DNA of 43,930 nt from Synechococcales cyanobacterium GL140_1_metabinner_5_sub (GCA_025359065.1 JANYHM010000029.1:1-43930); one strand, 5' to 3'; shown: positions 8,004-17,417, counted from the first letter of the stretch. Notes: generated from the sequence alone by a model not told the origin. Numbers and translations: made by a program.

Positions 8004-9014
8004 TCAAGCTGGCTTAGACATTACAATTCGATGAATATCGGCTTCATTCTGTTGAAAAAATAGCCAACATACTGGGAAGAAAGTCATATAGCGATTGTAG
8101 ACCTCTAAACCCACCAGTTCTAAGGCTCGTAACTTATTAGCAACCAGCCTTTCATACCAAGCGCGCAGAGTTGGTTGATAGTTATGAATAGAATCATGAG
8201 TGATCTTAAAACCCACTCGTGCCGCTGCTTCCAAATGAGTATGATGCAGCACAATCAAAGAACCAGGGAAAAATAGTTGCATTAGCACCATCGAAGTTGG
8301 ATACTCTTCTTCTGCCAACGAAATAAACTGATGCACCGCTAACCCGCCCGGGATCAGAGCATCATAGATTTTTTGATATAGTTGCTCTAGCTCATTTGGC
8401 CTGACATGCTCTAACGAGCCGATCGAGAGTATTCGATGGTAAGGAGCATTTTCAAAGTCATGAGTAACAAAATCATGCAAAGAAACATTTAATCCTAATT
8501 CTTTATGGGCATAAAGCTGCTGCTCTTTAGACAAAGTAAGTCCAGACAGATCTCCATGATGCCCACGGTCTTGTAAAAACCGCAGCATGGCTCCCCAGCC
8601 ACAGCCCAAATCTAAAAGCTTCTCAGAACCCTGCATGTTCAATAGAGACAAAAGGTGTTCGGCCTTATTGGTTTGCGCTTCTTCTAGGGTTTCTTGATCA
8701 TTCCGAAACTCTGCACAGGTATAAAATCGATATTTTTTATCGAGAAACAAAGCGTAGAAGTCGTTAGAAACATCATAGTGAGCCTCAATACCACAGGCAT
8801 GATCGCAATCCATCATCCTGTTTAGATAATCTACCCGCGACTGTTTAAGCGGATAAGACTTTGCGAACCATTTTAGTACTGGAGATTTATGATCGGTCCA
8901 AAACTTCCAGTTCTCTTCTGGATCTAAGGGCATAGAAGAATGAATGCGCTGGTTGGCGATCGAATATAACAGTCCATGAGCAATCAGATCTGGAGAAAGC
9001 GGCAATAGCTTCAT
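8004..9014 (-). CDS. SAM-dependent methyltransferase, cyclopropane-fatty-acid-synthase-like
   Basis: The predicted product has 336 residues from the ATG at 9014, which has GTGAGGA upstream; a GTG at 9029 is possible. The class I methyltransferase fold is shown by LLDLGCGWGAMLRFL (SAM site), LSGLTLSKEQ, and the SIGSLEHV motif that matches the IGMFEHV region of CFA synthases. HYDVSNDFYALFLD before the SAM site is the CFA/mycolic-acid-methyltransferase signature. It therefore probably methylates a lipid or isoprenoid-like substrate at the membrane, but the substrate cannot be read from sequence. The neighbours give no pathway. Three GTTACA elements lie in the upstream region. Confidence 0.85.
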   Translation of the reverse strand: MKLLPLSPDLIAHGLLYSIANQRIHSSMPLDPEENWKFWTDHKSPVLKWFAKSYPLKQSRVDYLNRMMDCDHACGIEAHYDVSNDFYALFLDKKYRFYTCAEFRNDQETLEEAQTNKAEHLLSLLNMQGSEKLLDLGCGWGAMLRFLQDRGHHGDLSGLTLSKEQQLYAHKELGLNVSLHDFVTHDFENAPYHRILSIGSLEHVRPNELEQLYQKIYDALIPGGLAVHQFISLAEEEYPTSMVLMQLFFPGSLIVLHHTHLEAAARVGFKITHDSIHNYQPTLRAWYERLVANKLRALELVGLEVYNRYMTFFPVCWLFFQQNEADIHRIVMSKPA

Positions 9015-9291
9015 GCTGGTTTTCCTCACTTAAAAAAGCTTGGTTACATGCTGGAATATTCTTATGTTACAACAATTTTCTATTGAAATCCAAAAAAGTT
9101 ACATTGCAACATAATCAATCATTACAGGTTAGGGAAATATTACCAGAACATAACTTGCAGCTTAGCTTTTAGTTGAATTCGATCAGCCTTACTAAGATTA
9201 ATAGAAAACATCCGTGATAGCTATGTTTCAACACAAAGCAAAAACGAGTCATAAATTGTTCAGGATGACACATCATCCATGGTCAGATATC
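9015..9291. other. Upstream region of the methyltransferase, no gene seen
   Basis: This AT-rich stretch has stops in all frames on both strands. It contains three copies of GTTACA at 9043-9048, 9066-9071 and 9098-9103 (TGTAAC on the methyltransferase strand), spaced 23 and 32 bases. They could be regulator half-sites for the minus-strand methyltransferase gene. No convincing -35/-10 pair was found. Confidence 0.4.
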
Positions 9292-9540
9292 TTAGCCTGG
9301 AGCTAGCCCCCCAAACTCCTCTTGCCATTGATCTTTGTTTAGCTCATATCGGTCAATTGTAAAGCCATCTGGGAAGTGTTAGTTGTAGCCCTTAGTGGTG
9401 CAGGGAACTTTTTGGTATTGAATGATGTTTTGAGTAGTTAAACATTTTTATTCAACAAGTGAACCACACAACTCTTGAAAATTGGATTCGGCTTTCCAAT
9501 TTTTCTCGTTTTTCTTGCGAGGCACAAGAGCTAAACGTTA
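9292..9540 (-). pseudogene. Decayed reading frame with three in-frame TAA codons
   Basis: On the minus strand one frame reads as protein-like sequence from about 9540 to a final TAA at 9292-9294, broken by TAA at 9538-9540, 9448-9450 and 9379-9381. The best preserved piece is HFPDGFTIDRYELNKDQWQ, followed by EEFGGLAPG; before it come NEKNWKAESNFQELCGSLV and LTTQNIIQYQK. The composition is that of a soluble cytosolic protein and no frameshift is needed over about 80 codons. The family is not recognised. Just upstream, in another frame, an ATG at 9562 opens a 36-codon frame starting MQNGIYSVTFSS, which resembles the start of GrlR-like small proteins and may be a second fragment. Decay of an accessory gene is the simplest reading. 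Confidence 0.5.
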
Positions 9541-9562
9541 CTGAATAAATTCCGTTTTGCAT

Positions 9563-9811
9563 TTTCAAATTCTCCAATCTTTTAAGTTTAAATGTACTCA
9601 TAAACTTACATCTTATAATAGGAGAGTTAAAGGACGGTTTACCGAATAATGAAAAGCTAATGCTCTATTGTAAAACTTACATATCACTATTTAGAATCTT
9701 ATCCATTAGTCAGAACAAGTTGTACGGGATTCCCTTACACTCATATCTAGCAACTTTTGAATTCGCCAACAAGCTTAATCTGGTCAGAGATCGATACCTA
9801 TCACGAAAAAT
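9563..9811. other. Gap with no recognisable gene
   Basis: This AT-rich spacer lies between the decayed frame and the terminator of the Uma2/chlH unit. A plus-strand open frame from 9660 runs into the Uma2 gene in antisense and has no family resemblance, so it was not accepted. No RNA gene or repeat was recognised. Confidence 0.4.
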
Positions 9812-9843
9812 AAAAAAGCCACCAAAACCCAAAGTCCAGTGGC
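9812..9843 (-). terminator. Intrinsic terminator downstream of the Uma2 gene / chlH unit
   Basis: Reading leftward, GCCAC (9843-9839), a 16-base loop region and GTGGC (9822-9818) are followed by six T (9817-9812). It lies about 18 bases after the Uma2 stop. If the Uma2 gene was inserted at the chlH 3' end, this may be the original chlH terminator. Confidence 0.6.
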
Positions 9844-9861
9844 CTCCACATCAAAAAGAAA

Positions 9862-9915
9862 CTAATCTACCCCTTCAATCCGCTCTACTTGTTGGTACAG
9901 ATCCCGCAGCCGATC
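9862..9915 (-). repeat. Copy 1 of a direct repeat shared with the chlH 3' end
   Basis: About 51 bases here align with 10551-10607 in the same orientation, with roughly nine substitutions and one 3-base gap. All substitutions but the last are synonymous in the shared reading frame ([16 protein letters not shown]). The two copies flank the body of the Uma2 gene like the ends left by a targeted insertion. Confidence 0.75.
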
Positions 9916-10479
9916 AAATACAATCCCACGATAAACTTGTTCAATCGGAAAACTCAGATCAACGCTTTTTAGCTCAACGATGTCTCCAGCTCGATAATTA
10001 ACAATCACCCATTCTCCAGTATCATTCTTGTGATAAATATCAATCGCGATTGATCGAGAACTCACCAAAACGTAATCCTGTAAAATTGGATTGCAGCGAT
10101 ATCGATAAAACTTTTCTCCACGGTCGTAAGCCTCAGTACTATCCGATAAAACCTCAACTAATAAGCATGGATAAGCAATGTACTGAATGTTACCCAGATC
10201 TCTTGCATCACAAGTCACGCTTACATCTGGATAACTATAATCATCAGTTTTTAGAATCTTAACTCTGGCATCAGAATTGAGCGTTTTACACCCGCTATCT
10301 TCTAGATGATTTCCTAATAGTCGATTAAACCGTGAAGCAATTTCACTATGATTTATAGTTCCGCCGCTCATCGCATAAACCTGACCATCAATTAATTCAT
10401 GCCGCTCTAACTGTTGTTCTTCCCAAATAAAATACTCTTCGGGGGTAAATCTTGGGGAATTGTCTTTTACTGCAACCAT
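9862..10479 (-). CDS. Uma2-family (DUF820) putative endonuclease with a ChlH-derived C-terminal tail
   Basis: The predicted product has 205 residues from the ATG at 10479, preceded by GAGGGTGAAA; the frame extends upstream to near the chlH stop, but the extra residues do not look like Uma2. Family signatures are FTPEEYFIWEEQQ, RHELIDGQVYAMSGGT, NHSEIASRF, YSYPDVSVTCDARD, LLVEVLSDSTEAYDRGEKF and PILQDYVLVSS. Uma2 proteins usually end near IY-GV-F. Here that point, YRGIVF, is followed by [17 protein letters not shown], almost identical to the last residues of ChlH, whose gene ends 72 bases upstream. The DNA is also homologous there. The catalytic function is unproven. Confidence 0.88.
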   Translation of the reverse strand: MVAVKDNSPRFTPEEYFIWEEQQLERHELIDGQVYAMSGGTINHSEIASRFNRLLGNHLEDSGCKTLNSDARVKILKTDDYSYPDVSVTCDARDLGNIQYIAYPCLLVEVLSDSTEAYDRGEKFYRYRCNPILQDYVLVSSRSIAIDIYHKNDTGEWVIVNYRAGDIVELKSVDLSFPIEQVYRGIVFDRLRDLYQQVERIEGVD

Positions 10480-10550
10480 TTTCACCCTCTCAAGAGGTGT
10501 TAACGAGAAATCAGGGGAATCAAAATGAGTCCCCTCATCCTTGAGCAAGA

Positions 10551-13500
10551 TTACTCTACGCCCTCAATGCGGTCTTCCACCTGTTGGTACAAGTCCCGCA
10601 GCCGATCGAGATTCTCATCGGAAGTCTCCCAATAACCCCGACCATTAACCTCTAACAAAGTAGCAACGATTTTGCGGAACGAATTAGGATTTAGATCCAT
10701 CAGCCGCTTGCACATCTCCTCATCTTTGATGAAAGTGCTATTGGTATCTTCGTAGACCCAGTTATCTACGGCATCTGCTGTAGCACTCCAGCCCGAAGTA
10801 TTCACCAACCGCTTAGAAAGTTCGCGTACACCTTCGTAACCATGGCTGAGCATTCCCTCATACCACTTAGGATTCAGCAGCTTAGTGCGCGCATCCAACC
10901 GCACAGTCTCCGACAAAGTCCGAATCTGGGCATTAGCTGTAGTGGTGTCAGCCATAAACGCCGTTGGCTTTTTACCGTCAGTACGCAGACTAGCCACAAT
11001 TTTGGTGGGGTCAGAGTCGTAGTAATGAGAAACATCAGTCATGCTGATTTCCGAAGAATCTAAGTTTTGGAAAGTCACATCGGCAGTCTTCAAGGAAGTC
11101 TCGAAGATTTTGCGAGACTGCTCCATCGTGCCAGGATTATCGGCGCTGAAGGCAAAAGATTTGCGAGTAAGATACATTTCCTGTAACTCAGCTTCGTTTT
11201 CCCAGGTGCCGTTCTCTACTGCCAGGTTAATGTTAGAAGAATAAGAACCAGAAGCATTCGAGAAAATCCGGGTAGCTGCCTGTCTGAGATTAATACCCAT
11301 TTCCGCTGCTTGCGCCAGAGCGTGCTTGCGCACAAAATTCATCTCTAGCGGCTCATCGGCTTCTGCTGCCATCTTGACACCTTGATCTAACAAGTTCATT
11401 TGGTTGATAAACAGATCGCGGAATACACCGGAGCAGTTCACCACCACATCCACACGCGGGCGACCCAGCTCTTCTAGCGGAATCAACACCAGCTTATTGA
11501 TCCGACCCAGAGCATCAGGCACCGGTTTCACGCCGACCATCCACATAATTTGAGCCAGGGATTCACCGTAGGTTTTGATGTTATCGGTACCCCACAAGAC
11601 ACAAGCGATCGTCTCAGGATATTCACCGTTATCTTCTTTTTGCTTAGCCAGCAGCCGATCGACCACCACCTTAGCTGACTTCACCGCCGCTTCAGTAGGA
11701 ATCGACTGCGGGTCTAAAGCGTGGATATTTTTACCGGTTGGCAACACATCTGGGTTGCGAATCGGATCACCACCGGGGCCAGGGAGCACATATTCACCCT
11801 CTAAACCTTGCAGCAAACCACCCAACTCGTTATCAGCACAGATTTGCTTGAGGCAGAACTCCAAATATTCAAATAGAGGCTTGATTTCTTCGGTGTTGAC
11901 ATTGCCATAGCCTGCTTCGGATAGCGACTCTAGCCAAGGTTCTTTTTTGCCCATATTGAAGAAATTTAGCTTAGAAACAAAAGACACTCGACCTTCGGCA
12001 TCTTCTTGGGCACGAACCATCGCTGCTACAGCCAAGCGCACCGCCATAGTGACATCTTGGAGAGTCTGCACATCTTCTAAAATGCCTTTGTCGTTGTTTT
12101 GGTAGAGTTCTTCTAAATTACGATTCATGCTTTCAGCGATGATTCGAGGCAGACCTTTGACACCTTCTTCTTCCCGATCGAGGCTAGCAATATTTACCAG
12201 AGTAGCGATCGCTTCTTCGGCAGTTGGCGGCTTGCCAATCACATGCAAACCACAGGGCAATAAGCGCGACTCAATTTCCATTAGGCGACGATAAACGTTA
12301 CCGACAATTAAATCTCGATCGTCCAAGCTGAGTGTGGCCGAATCCACGTCAGGCAAGATTACATCCTGATCCATATTGCAGATGCGGGCTTTGTCCATAA
12401 TCGTATTTACGATCTGCGCTCCACGACCACCATCACGCAAGGATTGATAAGAGCCAACCAAGTCGCCGAGTTCTTTGAGACCCTTGTATAAACCAGCATT
12501 CTCAGCCGGAGGTGTCAGGTAAGAAATAGTCTCAGCATAGCCCCGACGCTTAGCGATCGTCGCTTCACTCGGGTTGTTGGCAGCGTAGTAATACAGGTTA
12601 GGAATCGAGCCAATCAAACTATCGGGATAGCACTCATTAGACATGCCGATTTGCTTACCGGGCATAAATTCCAGCGAACCGTGGGTGCCAAAGTGCAATA
12701 CCGCGTCTGCGCCCCAAATTTTTTCGAGATAGGTATAGTAGGCTGCAAAGCCATGGTGGGGGCTAGCCGATCGAGAGAATAACAGTCTCATTGGATCACC
12801 TTCGTAACCAAAGGTGGGCTGAATACCAATAAACAGGTTGCCAAAATGCTTCCCAAATACCAGTAAGTTTTGACCATCGCTGTTCAAGTTGCCGGGTGGT
12901 TTGCCCCAGCTATCTTCCAAACGCACTGAGTAAGGTGTGAGGTCTTCGTATTCCGCTACGCTCATTCGGTAAGCCACGTTTAGCTCGGGGCTGTTGTACT
13001 GAGCTTGAGCATCGTGAATTACTTGCTCCATCAGTTCTTTAGAAGAGGCCGGTAGCTCAGGCAGATCATAGCCGTTTTGTTTCAAGCCTTTCATTACTTC
13101 ATAGATAGAGCCAAATACATCTAGGTAAGCGGCAGTACCTACATTTCCTTTATCGGGTGGAAAACTAAAGACGGTGATCGCAATTTTCTTTTCGGCCTTG
13201 GGCTTGATCCGTAAATTTGCCCATTTCAGGGCGCGTCTAGCGATCGATTCCACTCGATCTTGGAGAGCGATCGCCCGCCCAGTATTGCCATCTCGACCAG
13301 AAAGAATGATTGGTTCGATCGCCCCATCTAATTCTGGAATCGCAATTTGCAAGGCTACTTGAATGGGGTGCAGACCCAAATCGCTTTCTTGCCACTCTTC
13401 AGTGGTTTGGAATACCAGCGGTAAAGCAACCATGTAGGGACGGTTCAGCTTTTTGAGAGTCTCGATCGCCTTAGGATGATCTTGACGAGCAGGGCCACCA

Positions 13501-14540
13501 ACCAAAGCAAAGCCGGTCAAAGAAACCACTGCATCTACCAAAGCATCTTCTTTGCCCACAGCATCAAAGAAATAGGCTTCTAACGGCTTAGAGAAATCTA
13601 AGCCCCCTGCAAAAATGGGGATGACCTTTGCACCCATGGCTTCTAACTCTTGCACCATTGCTACATAGTGAGCATCATCACCAGTCACAATGTGGGTGCG
13701 CTGAAGAACTAAGCCGATCGTTGGTGCTAAAGGATCTCTCAAGTCAGCAGAAATATCTCGACGGCTCACATACCAGTTTAAATATTCTTTCACATCCTCA
13801 AACATCTGAGGTGCCAAGGGGTGCCAAATTCCCATATCCGGGAAAGTTACAGGTTCGTTATAGGCTGCTGAGACGATCGATTTATTGGCCTTATCACCCA
13901 CATACACGTACTTGTCGGCCAGCATCAACAAAAAGTTCTCTAGGTTCTCGGGAGTACCACCTAACCAATATTGAATGCTCAACATAAAGTTGCGGGCATC
14001 TTGGGCTTTTTCCATGGGCAAGAACTTCAAAACCTTGGGCAGAGTCTGCACCAATTTCAACATGCCATCTTGAAAGCTGCTGCCCTGTTTAGCCTTGCGC
14101 TTTTTCATGAACTCGCCGATCGCGCTCTTGGATTGGCCAAGCTGCGCCAAAGAAAAACTGCCCATTTTGTTCAGGCGCATTACCTGAGGCATAGAAGGAA
14201 AGACTACTGCTACATCTAGGTTGTCTCGGTGGGGTTCGACGGCAGCAACCAGTTTTTCAGCAAGATCTTCAATAAAAATCAGTGAAGCAATAAAGACGTT
14301 AGCAGCAGCCAGATCTACCTGTAGAGCGGCGTAGTTTTCTGGATCGCGTAGTTCTTCGAGGAGATAACCGCTAATTTCGATCGCTTGATTGGGATTGTTG
14401 TCGTTGATCGATCGAACGGCAGCAGAGAGAGCACTTTGATACTGCGGCTCTAGGACGACGTAGACCACTTTCAACAGTCGTCTACCCCGCAGGTCGTCGG
14501 GCGCAACATGTCGGATGGTGGACTTGACGTTAGTGAACAT
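10551..14540 (-). CDS. chlH: Magnesium chelatase subunit H (ChlH)
   Basis: The predicted product has 1329 residues, the normal size. ChlH binds protoporphyrin IX and, with the ATPase subunits ChlI and ChlD, inserts Mg2+ as the first committed step of chlorophyll synthesis; it acts in the cytosol and at thylakoid surfaces. The sequence matches the CobN/Mg-chelatase family throughout: an N-terminal region with [123 protein letters not shown], and [24 protein letters not shown] lies ten bases before the ATG. It is divergent from ndhO. chlI and chlD are not in the window. Confidence 0.98.
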   Translation of the reverse strand: MFTNVKSTIRHVAPDDLRGRRLLKVVYVVLEPQYQSALSAAVRSINDNNPNQAIEISGYLLEELRDPENYAALQVDLAAANVFIASLIFIEDLAEKLVAAVEPHRDNLDVAVVFPSMPQVMRLNKMGSFSLAQLGQSKSAIGEFMKKRKAKQGSSFQDGMLKLVQTLPKVLKFLPMEKAQDARNFMLSIQYWLGGTPENLENFLLMLADKYVYVGDKANKSIVSAAYNEPVTFPDMGIWHPLAPQMFEDVKEYLNWYVSRRDISADLRDPLAPTIGLVLQRTHIVTGDDAHYVAMVQELEAMGAKVIPIFAGGLDFSKPLEAYFFDAVGKEDALVDAVVSLTGFALVGGPARQDHPKAIETLKKLNRPYMVALPLVFQTTEEWQESDLGLHPIQVALQIAIPELDGAIEPIILSGRDGNTGRAIALQDRVESIARRALKWANLRIKPKAEKKIAITVFSFPPDKGNVGTAAYLDVFGSIYEVMKGLKQNGYDLPELPASSKELMEQVIHDAQAQYNSPELNVAYRMSVAEYEDLTPYSVRLEDSWGKPPGNLNSDGQNLLVFGKHFGNLFIGIQPTFGYEGDPMRLLFSRSASPHHGFAAYYTYLEKIWGADAVLHFGTHGSLEFMPGKQIGMSNECYPDSLIGSIPNLYYYAANNPSEATIAKRRGYAETISYLTPPAENAGLYKGLKELGDLVGSYQSLRDGGRGAQIVNTIMDKARICNMDQDVILPDVDSATLSLDDRDLIVGNVYRRLMEIESRLLPCGLHVIGKPPTAEEAIATLVNIASLDREEEGVKGLPRIIAESMNRNLEELYQNNDKGILEDVQTLQDVTMAVRLAVAAMVRAQEDAEGRVSFVSKLNFFNMGKKEPWLESLSEAGYGNVNTEEIKPLFEYLEFCLKQICADNELGGLLQGLEGEYVLPGPGGDPIRNPDVLPTGKNIHALDPQSIPTEAAVKSAKVVVDRLLAKQKEDNGEYPETIACVLWGTDNIKTYGESLAQIMWMVGVKPVPDALGRINKLVLIPLEELGRPRVDVVVNCSGVFRDLFINQMNLLDQGVKMAAEADEPLEMNFVRKHALAQAAEMGINLRQAATRIFSNASGSYSSNINLAVENGTWENEAELQEMYLTRKSFAFSADNPGTMEQSRKIFETSLKTADVTFQNLDSSEISMTDVSHYYDSDPTKIVASLRTDGKKPTAFMADTTTANAQIRTLSETVRLDARTKLLNPKWYEGMLSHGYEGVRELSKRLVNTSGWSATADAVDNWVYEDTNSTFIKDEEMCKRLMDLNPNSFRKIVATLLEVNGRGYWETSDENLDRLRDLYQQVEDRIEGVE

Positions 14541-14828
14541 TCGGATCTACTCCTTGAGGTGATGGTGAAATAAAAAGAGCGGGAAACTAAATAAGCTTTT
14601 TAAAGATGATGTGAACAGAGGCTATTGCTCTGACAGATTTTATACGCCAGAACCACCGCAAAACAAAGGTGTAATGATTTTTTTATGATTGCTACATGAT
14701 TGCTACAGTGCAGACTCTGCCTGAAGTTGTAACAAATTGGCCTTGCTACTGCACTGGTTTTGGCGCAATCTGATACAAAACGCAAGATATTGAGGGCTGA
14801 CCGGGCTTTCAATAAATCTTTACAGTAA
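14541..14828. promoter_or_regulatory. chlH-side part of the chlH-ndhO divergent intergenic region
   Basis: This region should hold the chlH leader and promoter. The minus strand has a -10-like TATAAA around 14637-14643 with only a weak -35 match 17 bases further upstream. An 11-base sequence ATGATTGCTAC is repeated head to tail without a spacer at 14685-14695 and 14696-14706, a likely protein-binding site. No credible gene was found here; a 70-codon open frame at 14600-14812 has no family resemblance. Confidence 0.45.
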
Positions 14829-14857
14829 TTGACAAAAAATATAGGTTCTGATATTTA
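14829..14857 (+). promoter_or_regulatory. Sigma-70-type promoter for ndhO
   Basis: TTGACA (14829-14834), a 17-base spacer and TATTTA (14852-14857) make a near-consensus promoter; the TG at 14849-14850 gives an extended -10. Transcription would start near 14864, giving an ndhO leader of about 90 bases. Confidence 0.65.
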
Positions 14858-14953
14858 CAGCAACTATTACCAGATCTCCTCCCCAGCTTTGGTATTATAG
14901 GTCAGCGGCAACAGTCGCTAGTCCTTACACAATCTATGAGTATCAAAATCTAT

Positions 14954-15169
14954 ATGGCAGTCAAAAAAGGTGATGCAGTCTGTGCGGTGGCTGAGAATTT
15001 GGCAAACAGCCTAGAAGCACAAGCCAGTGATAGCAAGTTTTCGGATTACATTTTTAAAACCAAAGGCGAAGTTCTAGATATTCGTGGTGACTACGCTCTA
15101 GTAAAATTCACCGCTGTTTCTACACCTAATGTTTGGCTGCGCTTAGATCAACTACAAGCCTTTGCTTAG
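14954..15169 (+). CDS. ndhO: NAD(P)H-quinone oxidoreductase subunit O (NdhO)
   Basis: The predicted product has 71 residues from the ATG at 14954. NdhO is a small oxygenic-phototroph-specific peripheral subunit of the thylakoid NDH-1 complex, which carries out ferredoxin-dependent plastoquinone reduction and cyclic electron flow. The sequence follows the family closely: MAVKKGD at the start, [12 protein letters not shown], the [18 protein letters not shown] core and the near-invariant C-terminal [14 protein letters not shown]. An in-frame ATG six codons upstream (14936) is possible, but family members start at MA-KKG. It is convergent with cinA, whose stop lies 10 bases away. Confidence 0.95.
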   Translation: MAVKKGDAVCAVAENLANSLEAQASDSKFSDYIFKTKGEVLDIRGDYALVKFTAVSTPNVWLRLDQLQAFA

Positions 15170-15178
15170 AGATCAGCA

Positions 15179-16459
15179 TCAGGTAGGGTGGACACTGCCC
15201 ACCCTACAATTGTCCAGCAGCTTTTGGCGCAACATATCTAAGGCTTGCTTAGCAGACATTTGACGGATGAGTTCTCGATCGAAATGGGTGCTTAATCGAT
15301 ATTCCATAGAGCTTACGGTGCCATCAGAAGCCGCTAAGCCAATATAAACCAAACCTACTGGTTTCTCCGGTGTGCCGCCACCAGGGCCAGCGATGCCAGT
15401 AATTCCGATGCCCCAACTGGTACCCAGTTGAGTGCAGACTCCTACGGCCATTTGTTCGGCGACTTGGGAGCTAACTGCACCGCGATCGAGAATTAATTGA
15501 CTGTCTACCTGCAATAAATTGGTCTTGACCTCGTTGGCGTAGGCCAGCACCCCACCCTGAAAATAGGCTGAGCTACCAGGTATGTCAGTAAGCATTGCTC
15601 CCAAAACACCACCAGTACAAGATTCAGCGACAGATAGAGTCTGACCTTTGGCGATCAAAAGTTTACCTACAACACTAGAAAGCCTGTCATCATCTTGACC
15701 ATAGAAATGACTGCCACCGATCGCCATAATTTTGGCAGCCACTGGGTCAATTTTACTAGCCGCAGCTTGAGCACTGGTGGCTTTAGTCGAAACCCTTAAC
15801 CTGACTTCTCCTTGACCAGCATAAGGAGCCACCATCGGGTCAGACATTTGAATAAATTGATCGACTTTTTCGGCCAGGGCTGATTCAGAAACCCCCCAAA
15901 ATCTTAGGCTAGTGCTAAAAATCTGTTCCTGCCCATAACCGTTAGCGCAAAGGTAGGGAATAGCAGAATCTTGCCACATTCGGTACATTTCCCGAGGAAC
16001 TCCAGGAAATGTCAGCACAATCAATCCAGGCTGTGGCTGCCACATCATGCCGGGAGCTGTCCCTAATGGGTTAGATAAAATCTCGGCTCCTTGGGGCTGT
16101 AAAGCTTGGCGGCGGTTGCTAGGGGTCATGGTGCGCCCCCGCTGAGCATATTTTTGTTCAATGTCGGCGATTACTGAAGCATGTTCAACTAGTGGGGTCT
16201 GGAAAAATTCAGCGATTGTAGCTGTTGTCAGATCATCGGGAGTTGGCCCTAGTCCACCAGTAAAGATGAGGATTTTGGCTTGCCGATCGATCGCTACCCG
16301 CATTGTCTGCTGAATTCTGCCCGGATTATCACCGACTACTGACTGGTGATAGTGGGCAATGCCCAAGTTAGCCAACTGCTCAGCTAAATAGCGAGCATTA
16401 CTGTTGAGAATGTCACCTAACAGCAGTTCTGTACCTACACAAATAATCTCTGCTGACAT
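15179..16459 (-). CDS. cinA: CinA family protein (competence/damage-inducible; NMN deamidase type)
   Basis: The predicted product has 426 residues from the ATG at 16459, with AGGTG eight bases upstream; the frame extends 13 codons further to 16498. Two domains are seen: an N-terminal MoCF/COG1058 domain (MSAEIICVGTELLLGDILN, FTGGLGPTPDDLT, NPLGTAPGM, FPGVPREM) and a C-terminal CinA amidase domain (SVAESCTGGVLGAMLTDIPG, YANEVK, GITGIAGPGGGTPEKPVGLV). CinA proteins hydrolyse ADP-ribose and/or deamidate nicotinamide mononucleotide in NAD recycling; which activity applies here is not known. The last residues, RVGSVHPT, are encoded by a palindromic repeat. Confidence 0.93.
   Translation of the reverse strand: MSAEIICVGTELLLGDILNSNARYLAEQLANLGIAHYHQSVVGDNPGRIQQTMRVAIDRQAKILIFTGGLGPTPDDLTTATIAEFFQTPLVEHASVIADIEQKYAQRGRTMTPSNRRQALQPQGAEILSNPLGTAPGMMWQPQPGLIVLTFPGVPREMYRMWQDSAIPYLCANGYGQEQIFSTSLRFWGVSESALAEKVDQFIQMSDPMVAPYAGQGEVRLRVSTKATSAQAAASKIDPVAAKIMAIGGSHFYGQDDDRLSSVVGKLLIAKGQTLSVAESCTGGVLGAMLTDIPGSSAYFQGGVLAYANEVKTNLLQVDSQLILDRGAVSSQVAEQMAVGVCTQLGTSWGIGITGIAGPGGGTPEKPVGLVYIGLAASDGTVSSMEYRLSTHFDRELIRQMSAKQALDMLRQKLLDNCRVGSVHPT
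15183..15207. repeat. Palindromic repeat at the 3' end of cinA
   Basis: GTAGGGTGG (15183-15191), a 7-base loop and CCACCCTAC (15199-15207) form a perfect 9-bp stem. Sequences of the GTAGGGTGGGCA-TGCCCACCCTAC kind occur widely as dispersed repeats in cyanobacteria. It lies inside the last codons of cinA and between two convergent genes, where it could also act as a transcript-end hairpin. Confidence 0.7.
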
Positions 16460-16568
16460 AGATTGCACCTGAAATACGCAGCAATTAGTGTGACACAATC
16501 TTTCACCAAATCACAGATTGGTCTGAAATTGATAATTTATCGGATCGATCAAAAGCCCTATTTACTCG

Positions 16569-17249
16569 TCAACCATAGCCGTGGGTTGCCAGAAAATCCA
16601 AGCTAATATCTTCTGCCTGAGAGCCGGGGCGCAAAAGTTTTTCCACATACTTGCTCAAAATGTCACCTTCCAGATTCACCAAATCCCCCACCGTCAGTCC
16701 ATTTAAGTTAGTCTCAGCATAGGTATGAGGAATCACCGCTACAGTAAACCAATCGGCACCACAGTTGGCCACGGTAAGGCTAATGCCATTTACCGCGATG
16801 CTGCCCTTGTCCACAATATATTTAGCGATTCCCGCTCCGGGAGGCTGCTGCCAAGATTGGGGTGGAGGCAAAGTAAATTTCAGTTCCCAGGCAGCCGCAG
16901 ACTGTTGCACCTCAGCCAATTGGCCCCAGCCATCCACATGGCCGGTAACGAAATGCCCACCGATTTTGCCGCCAGCGCGCAGAGACGTTTCTAGGTTTAC
17001 CCAGCGGGTAGAATTAGAAACATTTTGGCTGAGGGTGCTGCGCTGCCAGGTTTCGGGAGAAACCGCCGCAACAAAACCTTGCCCCAGAAGCTTTTCAGCG
17101 GTTAGGCAAACCCCGTCTACAGCGATGCTATCGCCGATCTCCAAATCTGTTAAGATTATTTTTACCTTGGCCGGATCGATCAGGATTTCCACCCTGTCAT
17201 CTGCCAAACCTCGGATTTTTCCCCGGGATTGAATCAGTCCTGTAAACAT
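16569..17249 (-). CDS. ribE: Riboflavin synthase (alpha chain)
   Basis: The predicted product has 226 residues. It dismutates two molecules of 6,7-dimethyl-8-ribityllumazine to riboflavin. The two lumazine-binding repeats are visible: MFTGLIQSRGKI with IGDSIAVDGVCLTAE and AAVSPETWQRSTL in the first, and GGHFVTGHVDGWGQL with KGSIAVNGISLTVA and VAVIPHTYAETNL in the second. ETSLRAGGKIGGH links the two. The gene is on the same strand as cinA with a gap of about 110 bases and may share its transcription. The start MFTGLI is the invariant N-terminus of the family. Confidence 0.96.
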   Translation of the reverse strand: MFTGLIQSRGKIRGLADDRVEILIDPAKVKIILTDLEIGDSIAVDGVCLTAEKLLGQGFVAAVSPETWQRSTLSQNVSNSTRWVNLETSLRAGGKIGGHFVTGHVDGWGQLAEVQQSAAAWELKFTLPPPQSWQQPPGAGIAKYIVDKGSIAVNGISLTVANCGADWFTVAVIPHTYAETNLNGLTVGDLVNLEGDILSKYVEKLLRPGSQAEDISLDFLATHGYG

Positions 17250-17417
17250 TGATTTTCAGTCAAAATGCTATAGGGATTGTAGCTTTGATGAGTCATGCTT
17301 GTCATATGGCTCGATAAAATGAAAAGCACCCACTCACTTGGTTGTTCAAAACTAATCGACATTCTGGATTTTATACTGATTTTTTCACCGATTTCTCCAC
17401 TTATAGAGGTAAAGCCA

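Noticed and set aside
9660-10001. Plus-strand open frame of 113 codons
   Set aside because: Its second half is antisense to the Uma2 gene and crosses the terminator; the first half resembles no family and has no ribosome binding site.
14600-14812. 70-codon minus-strand frame in the chlH-ndhO gap
   Set aside because: Its composition is not protein-like, it covers the probable chlH promoter and the 11-bp repeat, and it has no clear ribosome binding site.
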